NCBI GenBank assembly: GCA_937957775.1
Contig: CALFXV010000016.1
Coordinates: 1-22,667 of the forward strand
Origin: an uncultured Methylotenera sp.
Lineage (GTDB): Bacteria > Pseudomonadota > Gammaproteobacteria > Burkholderiales > Methylophilaceae
Length of the DNA: 22,667 nucleotides
Direction of reading: 5' to 3'
This document shows positions 1 through 10,035 of this stretch, one piece after another; positions within the stretch are counted from its first letter, which is position 1, and every line of letters starts with the position of its first letter. A program made the translations under genes and the position numbers. The notes beneath the pieces are model-generated. The model did not search any database, was not told the DNA's origin, and saw only the letters and a list, made by a program, of their open reading frames with translations.

Positions 1-341
1 GAACCACCATTTTGAGATTGAATAATTAATTGTGTTTCTAATTTTTCATTTAATAAATTAGAACAAAATTTTTCAGTAATTGAAAGAATAGATGAAACGA
101 TAAAGAAATTATATTTTATTAAAGATAAATTAAGGATAGATTGTGGATAGAATAAGGATAAAGTAGTGTTGCGAGTAATTGAGAAATTTAACCAACAAAC
201 TATCCACAATAGATTATGGCTTTACCAAGAAACAAAAAAATAAAATAAGGTGATGATTTTTAATATATTTTAGAAGTTATACACAGAATATTGCACTATT
301 ATTAATTGTTATTATTTATATAAATTATTTAGGTTATAAAG
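1..341. other. oriC: AT-rich non-coding stretch; candidate replication origin (oriC) and dnaN leader
   Basis: No coding region can be supported in these 341 bases. Three DnaA-box-like nonamers are visible. TTATACACA at 277-285 fits the relaxed consensus TTWTNCACA exactly. CTATCCACA occurs at 200-208 on the plus strand and at 142-150 on the minus strand, each one base from TTATCCACA. Very AT-rich runs flank them, notably 287-330 just after the best box, which could serve as a duplex-unwinding element. Known: in many bacteria oriC lies beside dnaA or dnaN. Inference: this is oriC or part of it, supported by the adjacent dnaN, parS and gyrB. The same boxes could instead only autoregulate a dnaA-dnaN transcript; dnaA is not in the window, so the two cannot be separated. 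The dnaN ribosome-binding site (AGGT, 331-334) is at the right end. Confidence 0.5.
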
Positions 342-1442
342 ATGAATATACAAATCAACCGTGAAACCCTGTTAAAACCTTTAACATCCGTTACCAGTAT
401 TGTTGAAAAAAGGCACACCCTGCCTATACTCTCTAATTTATTATTGGAAGTTAAACAAAATAAAATTCATTTAACCGCCACCGATTTAGAGATGCAAATT
501 TCGCTAACCGTTGACAGTGCTACCAGTGGTGATTTTTCTACTACATTATCCGCTAAGAAATTATTGGATATCTGCCGATCTTTGCCTGAAAACGCTGACA
601 TCAATATGAATACGACGGAAAGTCGTATTACATTAAAAGCAGCAAAAAGCCGCTTTAATTTACAAACATTACCCGCAGCAGATTACCCGGTAATGACTAA
701 AACACAAGGCGCTTCAACATTGGTGGTTTTAGCGCAACGTGAGTTAAAAGACTTATTAAAGCAAGTTGAATTTGCCATGGCACAGCAAGACATTCGTTAT
801 TACTTGAATGGCTTATTATTTGAAATAGCAGCCAACAAGTTAAACATAGTGGGAACAGATGGCCATAGATTGAGTTTTACTTCAACGGAATTAAAACAAA
901 ACTATGAAAAACAAGATGTCATATTGCCTAGAAAAACAGTGGTTGAATTAATTAAATTACTGGATGACAGTGACGACGAAGTGCAAATAGAATTGGCCAG
1001 CAATCAAGTAAACTTTAGCTTTGCTAATTTGAAACTAATTTCAAAAGTGATAGACGGTAAATTCCCAGATTACAACCGCGTCATTCCTGTTGGGCATCAA
1101 AACACCTTTAGTGTAGAAAGATTAAATGTGTTGTTGGCTATGCAACGCGCATCCATTTTATCTAATGAAAAATACCGCGGCATCCGGATGGTATTAAGCA
1201 ATAATAATTTAAAATTGATCAGCACCAACAGTGATCAAGAGGAAGCGGAAGAAGAGTTGGAAATCAACTACAGTGGTGATGCATTAGACATAGGGTTTAA
1301 CGTAACCTATTTAATTGATGTGCTAAATAACACTAACAGCGATCAAGCAAACTTTTCCTTTGCCGACGCAAACAGCAGTTGCTTAATTACTATACCAAAT
1401 AACCCAAATTACAAATACGTTGTTATGCCTATGCGTATTTAA
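342..1442 (+). CDS. dnaN: DNA polymerase III subunit beta (sliding clamp)
   Basis: Ring-shaped processivity clamp of DNA polymerase III. It forms a dimer around DNA and docks the polymerase alpha subunit, the clamp loader, mismatch-repair proteins and DnaA-inactivating factors through a hydrophobic pocket. The product is 366 residues, the same length as E. coli DnaN. It begins with the typical MNIQINRETLLKPL and contains the hallmark segments RHTLPILSNLLL near residue 24, YYLNGLLFE near 153 and GTDGHRLS near 174. It ends in the conserved VVMPMRI, which forms part of the partner-binding pocket. The ATG at 342 is preceded by a weak AGGT. The gene is noticeably more AT-rich than the genes beyond 12 kb. 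It is followed after 80 bp (holding parS) by gyrB; recF, which often lies between them, is missing. The assignment is essentially certain. Confidence 0.98.
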   Translation: MNIQINRETLLKPLTSVTSIVEKRHTLPILSNLLLEVKQNKIHLTATDLEMQISLTVDSATSGDFSTTLSAKKLLDICRSLPENADINMNTTESRITLKAAKSRFNLQTLPAADYPVMTKTQGASTLVVLAQRELKDLLKQVEFAMAQQDIRYYLNGLLFEIAANKLNIVGTDGHRLSFTSTELKQNYEKQDVILPRKTVVELIKLLDDSDDEVQIELASNQVNFSFANLKLISKVIDGKFPDYNRVIPVGHQNTFSVERLNVLLAMQRASILSNEKYRGIRMVLSNNNLKLISTNSDQEEAEEELEINYSGDALDIGFNVTYLIDVLNNTNSDQANFSFADANSSCLITIPNNPNYKYVVMPMRI

Positions 1443-1452
1443 AAAGGCTTTA

Positions 1453-1468
1453 TGTTTCACGTGAAACA
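1453..1468. promoter_or_regulatory. parS: parS chromosome-segregation site (ParB-binding palindrome)
   Basis: Bases 1453-1468 read TGTTTCACGTGAAACA, a perfect 16-bp palindrome and a perfect match to the bacterial parS consensus. ParB nucleates here, spreads and, with ParA, moves the origin region. Known: parS sites cluster near oriC. This copy is in the 80-bp gap between dnaN and gyrB, which agrees with an origin-proximal window. parA and parB are not in the window. Confidence 0.93.
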
Positions 1469-1498
1469 ATAAGAAAAAAACCTTAACCAAATCAATAA

Positions 1499-3940
<2,442 letters not shown>

Positions 3941-3960
3941 TTGTCAGTTTAAGCCTCCCT

Positions 3961-3992
3961 CATTAAAAAAGCCCTGCGGGGCTTTTTTAATG
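3961..3992. terminator. Rho-independent terminator after gyrB
   Basis: A perfect 14-bp stem (3961-3974 with 3979-3992) has a TGCG loop, a GC-rich top (GCCC/GGGC) and a run of six T on the right arm, 20 bp after the gyrB stop. The A/T arms are symmetrical, so it could also act on the minus strand, though no minus-strand gene ends here. Confidence 0.9.
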
Positions 3993-4190
3993 CCTGTAAA
4001 ATCCTCACACATCTGCATTAACAGGCCTATTAGGCCTTAAAAAGAAATTTACATGCAACCCTCTAGGCATGGTTAATTTAGCCCTCCAGATCGCTCTGAT
4101 TTGATTGGAATTGAAAGCAGTGCCTCTGTGCTAAACTTATCAATAAATTTAATAATATAAGTAATACTAATCATTGTTGGGGGTGGCGGC

Positions 4191-5093
4191 ATGACTTTAA
4201 ACGAATTGCGTTTTGTGGTGGCCTTAGCGAAAGAGCGAAATTTTAGAAAGGCCTCAGAAAAATGTTTTGTGAGTCAGCCGGCACTAAGTTTGGCGGTGAA
4301 AAAATTAGAAGACGATTTGGGTGTGCTTATTTTTGAGCGCAGCCATACCGATATTAGCCCTACGGTGGTTGGGCAAAAAATTATTGAACAAGCCACGCGT
4401 GCTTTAGAAGAAGTGGCGCACATAAGGGAAATTGCCAAGCAAGGCAATAACCAATTGGCTGGGCCGTTTCGTTTGGGTCTGATCTATTCGGTGGGGCCGT
4501 ATTTGCTACCTGAAATCATACCGATTTTGCGTCGCATTTGCCCGGACATGCCATTGGACATAGAAGAAAACCTAACCGTACAGTTGGAAGCGCAGCTCAA
4601 AAGTGGGGCCATAGATGCAGCTATCGTGGCCTTGCCTTTTGATGTTCCCGGCATTAAAACCCAAGCACTGTATGACGAGGAATACGTCGTGATGGTGCCT
4701 ATTAGCCATCCATGGACTAATAAAGCCAGCGTAGGGGCGGATGATTTGGTTGATGAAAATGTCTTGTTACTTAATAGTGGCCATTGTTACAGCCATCAAG
4801 TTTTGGCGGCATGCCCAGATTTATCCAAAAAAGGGCAGGTATTACAGGGCAACTCATTGGAAACCATACGTAATATGGTGGCATCCAATTTAGGCATCAC
4901 TGTGCTGCCTTGTAGCGCTGCTACAGAACGCTACGTGAATCCTTTGGTAAAGGTGATTCCATTTTCTGCCCCGGTACCGGTCAGGAGAATTGCCTTAGCA
5001 TGGCGTAAAAGTTATGCCAGAGAAATGGCGGTTATCGCTATAGCCGAAGCCATTAATGAAATTAAATCACCTTGTTTGGACTTTATTAAATAA
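4191..5093 (+). CDS. oxyR: OxyR-type LysR-family peroxide-sensing transcriptional regulator
   Basis: LysR-family regulator of 300 residues. An N-terminal winged helix-turn-helix (about 15-60: NFRKASEKCFVSQPALS) is followed by a two-lobed sensor domain from about residue 90. The OxyR signature is present: GHC at 197-199 with a second cysteine at 208, the same positions as the peroxide-sensing C199/C208 disulfide of E. coli OxyR, followed by SLETIRNMVASNLGITVLP as in that family. H198, which assists peroxide reaction, is kept; E. coli R201 is replaced by Ser. Inference: it senses H2O2 and activates catalase or peroxiredoxin-type genes, none of which is adjacent. The ATG at 4191 follows a G-rich stretch (GGGGG, 4179-4183). 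The gene stands alone, with terminators on both sides, so its targets must lie elsewhere. Confidence 0.9.
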   Translation: MTLNELRFVVALAKERNFRKASEKCFVSQPALSLAVKKLEDDLGVLIFERSHTDISPTVVGQKIIEQATRALEEVAHIREIAKQGNNQLAGPFRLGLIYSVGPYLLPEIIPILRRICPDMPLDIEENLTVQLEAQLKSGAIDAAIVALPFDVPGIKTQALYDEEYVVMVPISHPWTNKASVGADDLVDENVLLLNSGHCYSHQVLAACPDLSKKGQVLQGNSLETIRNMVASNLGITVLPCSAATERYVNPLVKVIPFSAPVPVRRIALAWRKSYAREMAVIAIAEAINEIKSPCLDFIK

Positions 5094-5114
5094 ATGAAAC
5101 TGGCTGCTATAGCC

Positions 5115-5148
5115 AATAAAAAAGGACGCTAAAGCGTCCTTTTTTATT
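5115..5148. terminator. Bidirectional intrinsic terminator between oxyR and pqqA
   Basis: A symmetrical stem (5115-5130 with 5133-5148) has GGACGCT/AGCGTCC at the top and A-runs and T-runs on the two arms. It serves oxyR on the plus strand and pqqA on the minus strand, since the two genes converge here. Confidence 0.9.
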
Positions 5149-5170
5149 TTTGAACTTATGGGTTCAAAAA
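5147..5170 (-). other. Small hairpin directly after the pqqA stop codon
   Basis: The arms TTTTTGAAC and GTTCAAAAA (9 bp) around a 6-nt centre begin one base after the pqqA stop, between it and the main terminator. It may protect the 3' end of the very short pqqA message; this is inference from position only. Confidence 0.4.
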
Positions 5171-5242
5171 TTATTTGTTCATTACGTACATGGTTACTTC
5201 AAAACCAAAACGCATTTCAGTAGCTGCTGGTGTTGTCCACAT
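5171..5242 (-). CDS. pqqA: PqqA, precursor peptide of coenzyme pyrroloquinoline quinone (orphan copy)
   Basis: A 23-residue peptide beginning MWTTPAATEM and ending TMYVMNK. It has the PqqA features in place: MW at the start, the RxGxEVTxY core, and Glu15 and Tyr19, the two residues that PqqE cross-links and that become PQQ. A strong AGGAGA (minus strand, 5254-5249) lies 6 nt before the ATG. Known: PQQ is the cofactor of periplasmic methanol and glucose dehydrogenases, and methylotrophs may carry extra pqqA copies away from pqqBCDE. No pqqB, C, D or E is in this window, so the copy is an orphan here. It is monocistronic, with terminators after it and a Fur-like palindrome about 100 bp upstream. 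The exact match in all diagnostic positions makes the call secure despite its size. Confidence 0.95.
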   Translation of the reverse strand: MWTTPAATEMRFGFEVTMYVMNK

Positions 5243-5342
5243 GGTAAATCTCCTAGTCGTTAATTAAATAAGTTGTTCACAACTCATGTATACATATTAC
5301 TGAACGAAATAATCATTACGCTATGTAATCGACCTAAATACG

Positions 5343-5361
5343 GCTAATGATTTTCATTAGA
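5343..5361. promoter_or_regulatory. Fur-box-like palindrome upstream of pqqA
   Basis: A perfect inverted repeat CTAATGA-TTT-TCATTAG (5344-5360) lies in a 19-bp stretch that matches about 14 of 19 positions of the Fur consensus GATAATGATWATCATTATC. It is about 100 bp before the pqqA start and 18 bp after the DUF3426 stop. It could be an operator for pqqA or merely a 3' hairpin of the DUF3426 transcript; there is no T-run to make it a terminator. Confidence 0.35.
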
Positions 5362-5378
5362 TAGACTCAAGCTTAGCG

Positions 5379-6047
5379 CTAATATAATAAGCGTACGCGG
5401 TATCCGGCTATGCTTTCATGCGGATTGGCTAAAGGCAGGGTAAGTTTAAGCGATTGCCCAGCCAGCAAACCCAATTTAGCATCAGTCCCATGCTCTAGGT
5501 AGTCTTGGGGACTAAATCTACGTGTGTATTTAGCCCTATCGTCTATATCGGTCAGGGTTAATTCTATCGTTGGGTAAGCTTGACTAAATTCGGCTTGATT
5601 GACGATGGTGCTGGATAAATACATTAAGCCAACCCGCAGCTCGTCCTCCTGCAAATCCGTGTCATCTAGCACCAGCAAATTAATCTGTTTGGCCAAGGCA
5701 ATGTCGCAGCCAATTTTTTTACACGTCAGCTTTAAGTAAGCTTGGCTGCTCGGGCAGCGCCAGCTTATTTCGGCACGCAAGAAATAAACCGTTTGTAGCA
5801 GCGCGCCAAGCAATAAGAGCAGCAGCAATAAAACAGCCCAGCCATTTTTCCATGTGGATTTTGTTGTAATTTTGCTTGAATTGGCGGCGCTGTGCTTGGT
5901 GTCTTCTGCATTAGCTTGAGTATGGCCCTGCGCGTTAAATAGCGTGAAACAATGACCGCAACAGACTAGGCCTTGGTGCAGTTTTATTTGATCCTCGGCC
6001 ACTTTAAAACGGCTTTGGCACGATGGGCAATCTAAGCGTACGATCAT
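5379..6047 (-). CDS. DUF3426-type zinc-ribbon membrane protein
   Basis: A 222-residue protein of unknown function. It starts MIVRLDCPSCQSRF and has a CxxC...CxxC zinc ribbon (DCPSC, then CCGHC) in the first 35 residues, as in the MJ0042/zinc_ribbon family. A low-complexity linker, one membrane helix (WAVLLLLLLLLGALLQTVYF, about 85-105) and a periplasmic DUF3426-like beta domain follow, with VGLMYLSSTIVNQAEFSQAYP and the terminal proline- and leucine-rich strand. The ATG at 6047 overlaps the prmA stop as ATGA, so translation is probably coupled; the 21 extra residues of a longer in-frame start would run deep into prmA and precede the zinc ribbon. Known: this gene commonly follows prmA in Betaproteobacteria. 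Its role is not established. Confidence 0.8.
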   Translation of the reverse strand: MIVRLDCPSCQSRFKVAEDQIKLHQGLVCCGHCFTLFNAQGHTQANAEDTKHSAANSSKITTKSTWKNGWAVLLLLLLLLGALLQTVYFLRAEISWRCPSSQAYLKLTCKKIGCDIALAKQINLLVLDDTDLQEDELRVGLMYLSSTIVNQAEFSQAYPTIELTLTDIDDRAKYTRRFSPQDYLEHGTDAKLGLLAGQSLKLTLPLANPHESIAGYRVRLLY

Positions 6048-6931
6048 TTTTTGCTGCCCGTTAATAAGACCCAGGCATCCATGTAAACCGGCGCTTGCAT
6101 ATCGAACCACGGCGCATAAATTGCCGATACGGCTTCGGCTTGTTCCTTCAATATGCCAGACAAGGCAATTTTCCCGCCGGACTTGCAGGATTTAGCCAAA
6201 GCCGGTGCCAACACGCTCAGCGCGCTAGACAAAATGTTGGCCACTACAATGTCGTATTCTTGGGTTTGGTAGTCGTTGGCATGATAAAAGCTTGCCTGCA
6301 CAGCATTTTGCTCGGCGTTATACAAGCTGGCTTGTATGGCTTGCGCGTCGATATCGGTGCCCACTACCTTAGACGCGCCTAATTTCTTGGCAGCGATGGC
6401 GAGAATGCCAGAACCGCAACCGTAATCCAATACGCTCTGGTCTTTTTTTACGGTTTGGCTAAGCCAAGCCAAACACAAATGCGTCGTTGGGTGGCTGCCA
6501 GTACCAAATGCCAGGCCGGGATCCAGCACGATATTAATCGCATTGGCATTAGGGGCGCTGTGCCAGGTAGGCACTATCCATAAATTATCGGTTATTTTGA
6601 TGGGATCAAACTGCGATTGGGTGGCGCGCACCCAGTCTTGTTCTTGTATGACTTCGGTGGTGTAGTGCAAGTGCGGTAGTTTAGTTAGTCGCGCTAAATC
6701 GGCCATGACTTTCTGCACGTCCACCTCTTCATCAAATAGGGCGCTGACCAAATTTTGTTGCCATATACCGGGAGGGGGGTCGCCCGGTTCACCAAAAATA
6801 GGTTGTTCGTCTAGCGTGTCGGCGTTGGCGTCTTCAATGATGGCAGACAGCGCGCCTTGTTCCATTAAAGTATCGCTGATTAGATCAGCCGTGTTATCTT
6901 GTGCTGCAATTTTTAACGATAGCCAAGCCAT
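6044..6931 (-). CDS. prmA: Ribosomal protein L11 methyltransferase
   Basis: S-adenosylmethionine-dependent enzyme that trimethylates several amino groups of ribosomal protein L11 in the cytoplasm. The product is 295 residues, the usual length. It has the small N-terminal substrate-recognition domain (1-60), the PrmA signature LDPGLAFGTGSHPTTHLCL (136-154), the SAM-binding VLDYGCGSGILAIAA (167-181) with acidic D193 in GTDID, and VANILSSAL, the NPxY-like NI(L/Q) motif of the active site. The ATG at 6931 is preceded by a moderate AGGTTGG. It lies 37 bp after accC and overlaps the DUF3426 gene by 4 bp, in a minus-strand operon that starts at aroQ. The function is well supported by motifs and context. 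Confidence 0.95.
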   Translation of the reverse strand: MAWLSLKIAAQDNTADLISDTLMEQGALSAIIEDANADTLDEQPIFGEPGDPPPGIWQQNLVSALFDEEVDVQKVMADLARLTKLPHLHYTTEVIQEQDWVRATQSQFDPIKITDNLWIVPTWHSAPNANAINIVLDPGLAFGTGSHPTTHLCLAWLSQTVKKDQSVLDYGCGSGILAIAAKKLGASKVVGTDIDAQAIQASLYNAEQNAVQASFYHANDYQTQEYDIVVANILSSALSVLAPALAKSCKSGGKIALSGILKEQAEAVSAIYAPWFDMQAPVYMDAWVLLTGSKK

Positions 6932-6968
6932 GCGATACCAACCTATTGAACATGCTTATTGCTAAACA

Positions 6969-8324
6969 TTATTTATTGTAGATGCCTAATTTTTGCTCTA
7001 AGTAATGAATACTGGTGCCGCCGCCATGGAAAGCCGCATCGGCCATCAAATCGACGTGCAAAGGAATGTTGGTGTTAATACCAGAAACCATCATTTCAGA
7101 TAAGGCAATGCGCATACGGGCAATCGCTTGGTTGCGTGTGTCACCGTAAGTAATTAGCTTGCCTATCATGGAATCGTAGTGGGCCGGTACCGTGTAGCCA
7201 GCGTATGCGTGGGTGTCCATGCGCACACCAGGTCCACCAGGCATGTGGAAGGCGCTGATTTTACCGGGCGATGGAACAAAGCTGTATGGGTCTTCTGCAT
7301 TGATCCTACATTCGATGGCGTGGCCTTTAAGTACCACGTCTTTTTGGCGGAATTTGAGCTTCTCGCCGGCCGCCACAAAAATTTGTTGCTGGACTAAATC
7401 AATGCCCGTGATCATTTCCGTGACCGTGTGTTCGACTTGCAAACGGGTGTTCATTTCGATGAAATAAAACTCATTATTTTCATACAAAAATTCGAAAGTA
7501 CCGGCACCGCGGTAATTGATTTTTCGACAAGCTTCGGCGCAACGCTCACCAATTTTATCGCGTAATCTGGTGTTTAATAATGGTGCCGGTGCTTCTTCAA
7601 TAATTTTTTGGTGACGGCGTTGCATGGAGCAATCGCGTTCACCTAAAAACACCGCATTGCCATGCTGATCAGCCAATACTTGAATTTCAATGTGGCGCGG
7701 TTTCTCTAGGTATTTTTCCATGTAAACCACTGGGTTGCCAAACGCGGCTTGGGCTTCGGCTTTGGTCATGTTCACCGAGGCGATCAGCGCCGCTTCCGTG
7801 TGCACCACGCGCATGCCGCGTCCACCGCCGCCGCCCGCTGCTTTAATGATTACCGGGTAACCAACTTGTTTAGCGGTTTTGATGATTTCAACTGGGTCGT
7901 CCGAAAGCGCCCCATCTGAGCCCGGTACGCAAGGCACGCCGGCTTTTTTCATGGCATTTTTGGCCGATACTTTGTCGCCCATTAAACGAATGGTTTCAGC
8001 TCGTGGGCCAATAAAGACAAAGCCGCTTTGTTCGACGCGTTCTGCAAAATCGGCATTTTCCGATAAAAAGCCATAACCAGGATGGATGGCTTGGGCATCG
8101 GTCACTTCAGCCGCACTGATAACGGCGGGAATGTTTAAATAACTTTGACCTGAAGGCGCTGGGCCTATGCATACGGATTCGTCGGCTAATTTTACGTATT
8201 TAGCTTCACGGTCTGCTTCAGAGTGAACTGCAACGGTTTTGATGCCCAACTCGCGACAGGCGCGCTGAACGCGTAGGGCAATTTCGCCTCGGTTAGCAAT
8301 TAAGATTTTGTCAAACATAGCCAT
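6969..8324 (-). CDS. accC: Acetyl-CoA carboxylase, biotin carboxylase subunit
   Basis: ATP-grasp enzyme that carboxylates the biotin on AccB with bicarbonate, the first half-reaction of acetyl-CoA carboxylase in fatty acid synthesis. The product has 451 residues (E. coli 449). Visible motifs are [10 protein letters not shown] (81-90), the glycine-rich ATP loop GGGGGRGM (164-171), [11 protein letters not shown] (230-240) and the catalytic [14 protein letters not shown] with E290, N292 and R294, offset by two from E. coli. Two starts are possible, ATG at 8324 (MAMFDKI) and ATG at 8318 (MFDKI). I chose 8324 because a GGGG at 8338-8335 is well spaced for it. It follows accB by 18 bp, the standard accBC pair, whose expression is often autoregulated by AccB. 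Confidence 0.97.
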   Translation of the reverse strand: MAMFDKILIANRGEIALRVQRACRELGIKTVAVHSEADREAKYVKLADESVCIGPAPSGQSYLNIPAVISAAEVTDAQAIHPGYGFLSENADFAERVEQSGFVFIGPRAETIRLMGDKVSAKNAMKKAGVPCVPGSDGALSDDPVEIIKTAKQVGYPVIIKAAGGGGGRGMRVVHTEAALIASVNMTKAEAQAAFGNPVVYMEKYLEKPRHIEIQVLADQHGNAVFLGERDCSMQRRHQKIIEEAPAPLLNTRLRDKIGERCAEACRKINYRGAGTFEFLYENNEFYFIEMNTRLQVEHTVTEMITGIDLVQQQIFVAAGEKLKFRQKDVVLKGHAIECRINAEDPYSFVPSPGKISAFHMPGGPGVRMDTHAYAGYTVPAHYDSMIGKLITYGDTRNQAIARMRIALSEMMVSGINTNIPLHVDLMADAAFHGGGTSIHYLEQKLGIYNK

Positions 8325-8342
8325 GTGATTAAAACCCCGTGA

Positions 8343-8813
8343 TTAAGCAATAATGAAAAGAGGTTCGCCGTATTCCACTGCTAAGCCATTATCAAGCAAG
8401 ATTTTTTTCACCACACCGGCTTTATCCGATTCAATCTCATTTAATAATTTCATCGCTTCGATAATGCATAAGGTGTCGCCCACCGCTACCGTGTCGCCCA
8501 CTTCCACAAATGGTTTGGAATCAGGTGAGGCCGAACGGTAGAAAGTACCGACCATAGGCGAATTAACCGAATGGCCTTCTTCAACCACCGGTGCGTCTGC
8601 GGCGGCGGGAGCGGCTGCTGCTGGCGCAGCAGGGGCGCTGGCGGTGTAATGCTGAGGTGGCGCGTAGTTGCTGTATTGTTGAGGTGCGGGGTTGGCATTG
8701 GCAGTGAAGTTACGGCTAATGCGCACTTTTTCACCGTCTTCGTTTAGTTCGAGTTCGGCTATGCCTGATTCTTCAACAAGATCGATTAATTTTTTAAGTT
8801 TGCGTAAGTCCAT
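8343..8813 (-). CDS. accB: Biotin carboxyl carrier protein of acetyl-CoA carboxylase
   Basis: A 156-residue carrier that holds the biotin moved between AccC and the AccAD carboxyltransferase. The N-terminal helix [23 protein letters not shown] is followed by an Ala/Pro-rich flexible linker (about 38-75) and a biotinyl domain from about 80. The biotin attachment motif EAMKL places the modified lysine at K122, the same number as in E. coli. The thumb segment typical of bacterial AccB is present ([14 protein letters not shown]). The ATG at 8813 has GAGGT 5-9 nt upstream. It is the second gene of the aroQ-accB-accC-prmA operon. Confidence 0.97.
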   Translation of the reverse strand: MDLRKLKKLIDLVEESGIAELELNEDGEKVRISRNFTANANPAPQQYSNYAPPQHYTASAPAAPAAAAPAAADAPVVEEGHSVNSPMVGTFYRSASPDSKPFVEVGDTVAVGDTLCIIEAMKLLNEIESDKAGVVKKILLDNGLAVEYGEPLFIIA

Positions 8814-8857
8814 AATAACCTCTAGAAATCCAGGAATAATTTAATTAAGAATAGTTT

Positions 8858-9307
8858 TTAAGCTTGATCGTTATGCTTGATTGCGTAATCCAGCGCCAAG
8901 GCATAGCCTTGTGCGCCTAATCCACTGATCACACCAACTGCGATGTCGGTAAAATACGAATGATGACGAAAGGCTTCACGGGCATAGACATTGGATAAGT
9001 GCACTTCGATAAACGGCACTTTTACCGCAGATAGCGCATCACGCATGGCCACCGATGTGTGGGTAAAAGCAGCCGGATTGATAATGACAAAATCCACTTT
9101 ACTGGTCGCCAGCGATTGAATTTTAGTTACCAATTCCGCTTCGGCATTGCTTTGAAACGTCTCTAACGCCACCCCGGCTTGCGCTGCCATGTCCACCAAG
9201 GTTTGATTGATGCTGGCTAGGGTCGCTTTGCCATAATGTTCGGGCTCACGTAGACCCAACATATTGAGGTTGGGACCATGAATGACTAAAATGGATTTAG
9301 CAGGCAT
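8858..9307 (-). CDS. aroQ: 3-dehydroquinate dehydratase, type II
   Basis: Dodecameric type II dehydroquinase of the shikimate pathway; it dehydrates 3-dehydroquinate to 3-dehydroshikimate. The sequence shows [13 protein letters not shown] with the catalytic Tyr in EHYG (Y25), [20 protein letters not shown] with its essential Asn and His, and [17 protein letters not shown] with the active-site His and Arg. From the ATG at 9307 it has 149 residues, in the family's usual range. An in-frame GTG at 9328 would add seven residues. Neither start has a clear Shine-Dalgarno, and I prefer the ATG because homologues begin a few residues before ILVIHGPN. The gene sits 44 bp before accB, an order common in Proteobacteria. 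Confidence 0.94.
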   Translation of the reverse strand: MPAKSILVIHGPNLNMLGLREPEHYGKATLASINQTLVDMAAQAGVALETFQSNAEAELVTKIQSLATSKVDFVIINPAAFTHTSVAMRDALSAVKVPFIEVHLSNVYAREAFRHHSYFTDIAVGVISGLGAQGYALALDYAIKHNDQA

Positions 9308-9486
9308 ACGCGCGGTCTTTTTTAACACTAATAAGCGATAATTTGGGCAACTTCATACTTGCAAGTTTGCCGAAGTTAGCCGGTTTTGTCCAGCAAATTT
9401 ACAGCAATTAAGCGAAATTACACCGCATCCATGATTTAAGTACTTGATATCGTTAGCTTAAAAACGCCGCCATTATTTTGCTTAGA

Positions 9487-10035
9487 TTAGTCCTGAATTA
9501 GGGGCTCTAAAGCCTCGCTTATTAGGGCTTTTGAGATACGACCAAAGAAGTTTTTTTGCACCACGCCGTCTTTGTCTATGATGACGGTATAAGGTAGGAC
9601 ACCTTGGCTGTTACCAAACTCACTGGCCAACTGCATGCCTTCGTCTTCCGCCACCAATAAGGGGTAGCTAACCGGAGTAGCCAGCGCAAACTCTTTAACC
9701 AATGCTAATTCGTCAACCGCCAAGCCCACTACCACCACGTTTTTAGCTTGGTATTGCGTGTGCAATTCGCTGAGCTCCGGCATTTCTTCGCGGCAGGGAG
9801 GGCACCAGGTTGCCCAAAAATTAAGCACAACAATTTTACCTTGGTACTGCTTTAAATCTTGGCGTATGCCGTCTTCATTGACTAATTGGCTATTGAAAAA
9901 AGCCGCGGTCGAAACGCTAGGCGGATTGGATTGCTTAAGTGGCGAGTTGGGGTTAAGGGCAAAGTAATAAATAGCAAAGCCCAAGCCAAACATAAGGACA
10001 AAGTAAATGGCATTGGCGCGTAATTTAGTTAGCAT
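9487..10035 (-). CDS. TlpA-type membrane-anchored thiol-disulfide reductase (thioredoxin fold)
   Basis: A 182-residue periplasmic thioredoxin-like protein held by one N-terminal membrane helix (about 8-27). The AhpC/TSA-TlpA fold follows from about residue 40. The active site WCPPC has cysteines at 78 and 81, inside FWATWCPPCREEMPEL, and the cis-proline is P148 in VLPYTVIID. Known: TlpA, ResA and CcmG proteins of this kind reduce apocytochrome c or copper-chaperone disulfides and receive electrons from DsbD or CcdA. The start overlaps the last 7 nt of dsbD (ATGCTAA), so the two are co-translated and very probably a functional pair. It could be a ResA/CcmG-like cytochrome c maturation reductase or a more general TlpA; the sequence alone does not decide. 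Confidence 0.88.
   Translation of the reverse strand: MLTKLRANAIYFVLMFGLGFAIYYFALNPNSPLKQSNPPSVSTAAFFNSQLVNEDGIRQDLKQYQGKIVVLNFWATWCPPCREEMPELSELHTQYQAKNVVVVGLAVDELALVKEFALATPVSYPLLVAEDEGMQLASEFGNSQGVLPYTVIIDKDGVVQKNFFGRISKALISEALEPLIQD

Noticed and set aside
1..60. End of dnaA or another gene at the left edge
   Set aside because: The forward frames close quickly and the short translations do not resemble the DnaA C terminus; a minus-strand start near base 10 has no ribosome-binding site.
5272..5283. Small dyad GTTGT-TC-ACAAC in the pqqA leader as an operator
   Set aside because: Five-base arms are too short to separate from chance in this AT-rich leader.
6048..6110. Longer start for the DUF3426 protein at 6110
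   Set aside because: The 21 added residues lie wholly inside prmA and precede the usual MIVRLDCPSC start; the ATG at 6047 forms an ATGA overlap with the prmA stop.
9308..9328. GTG start for AroQ at 9328
   Set aside because: It adds seven basic residues not usual in the family and has no better ribosome-binding site than the ATG at 9307; not fully excluded.
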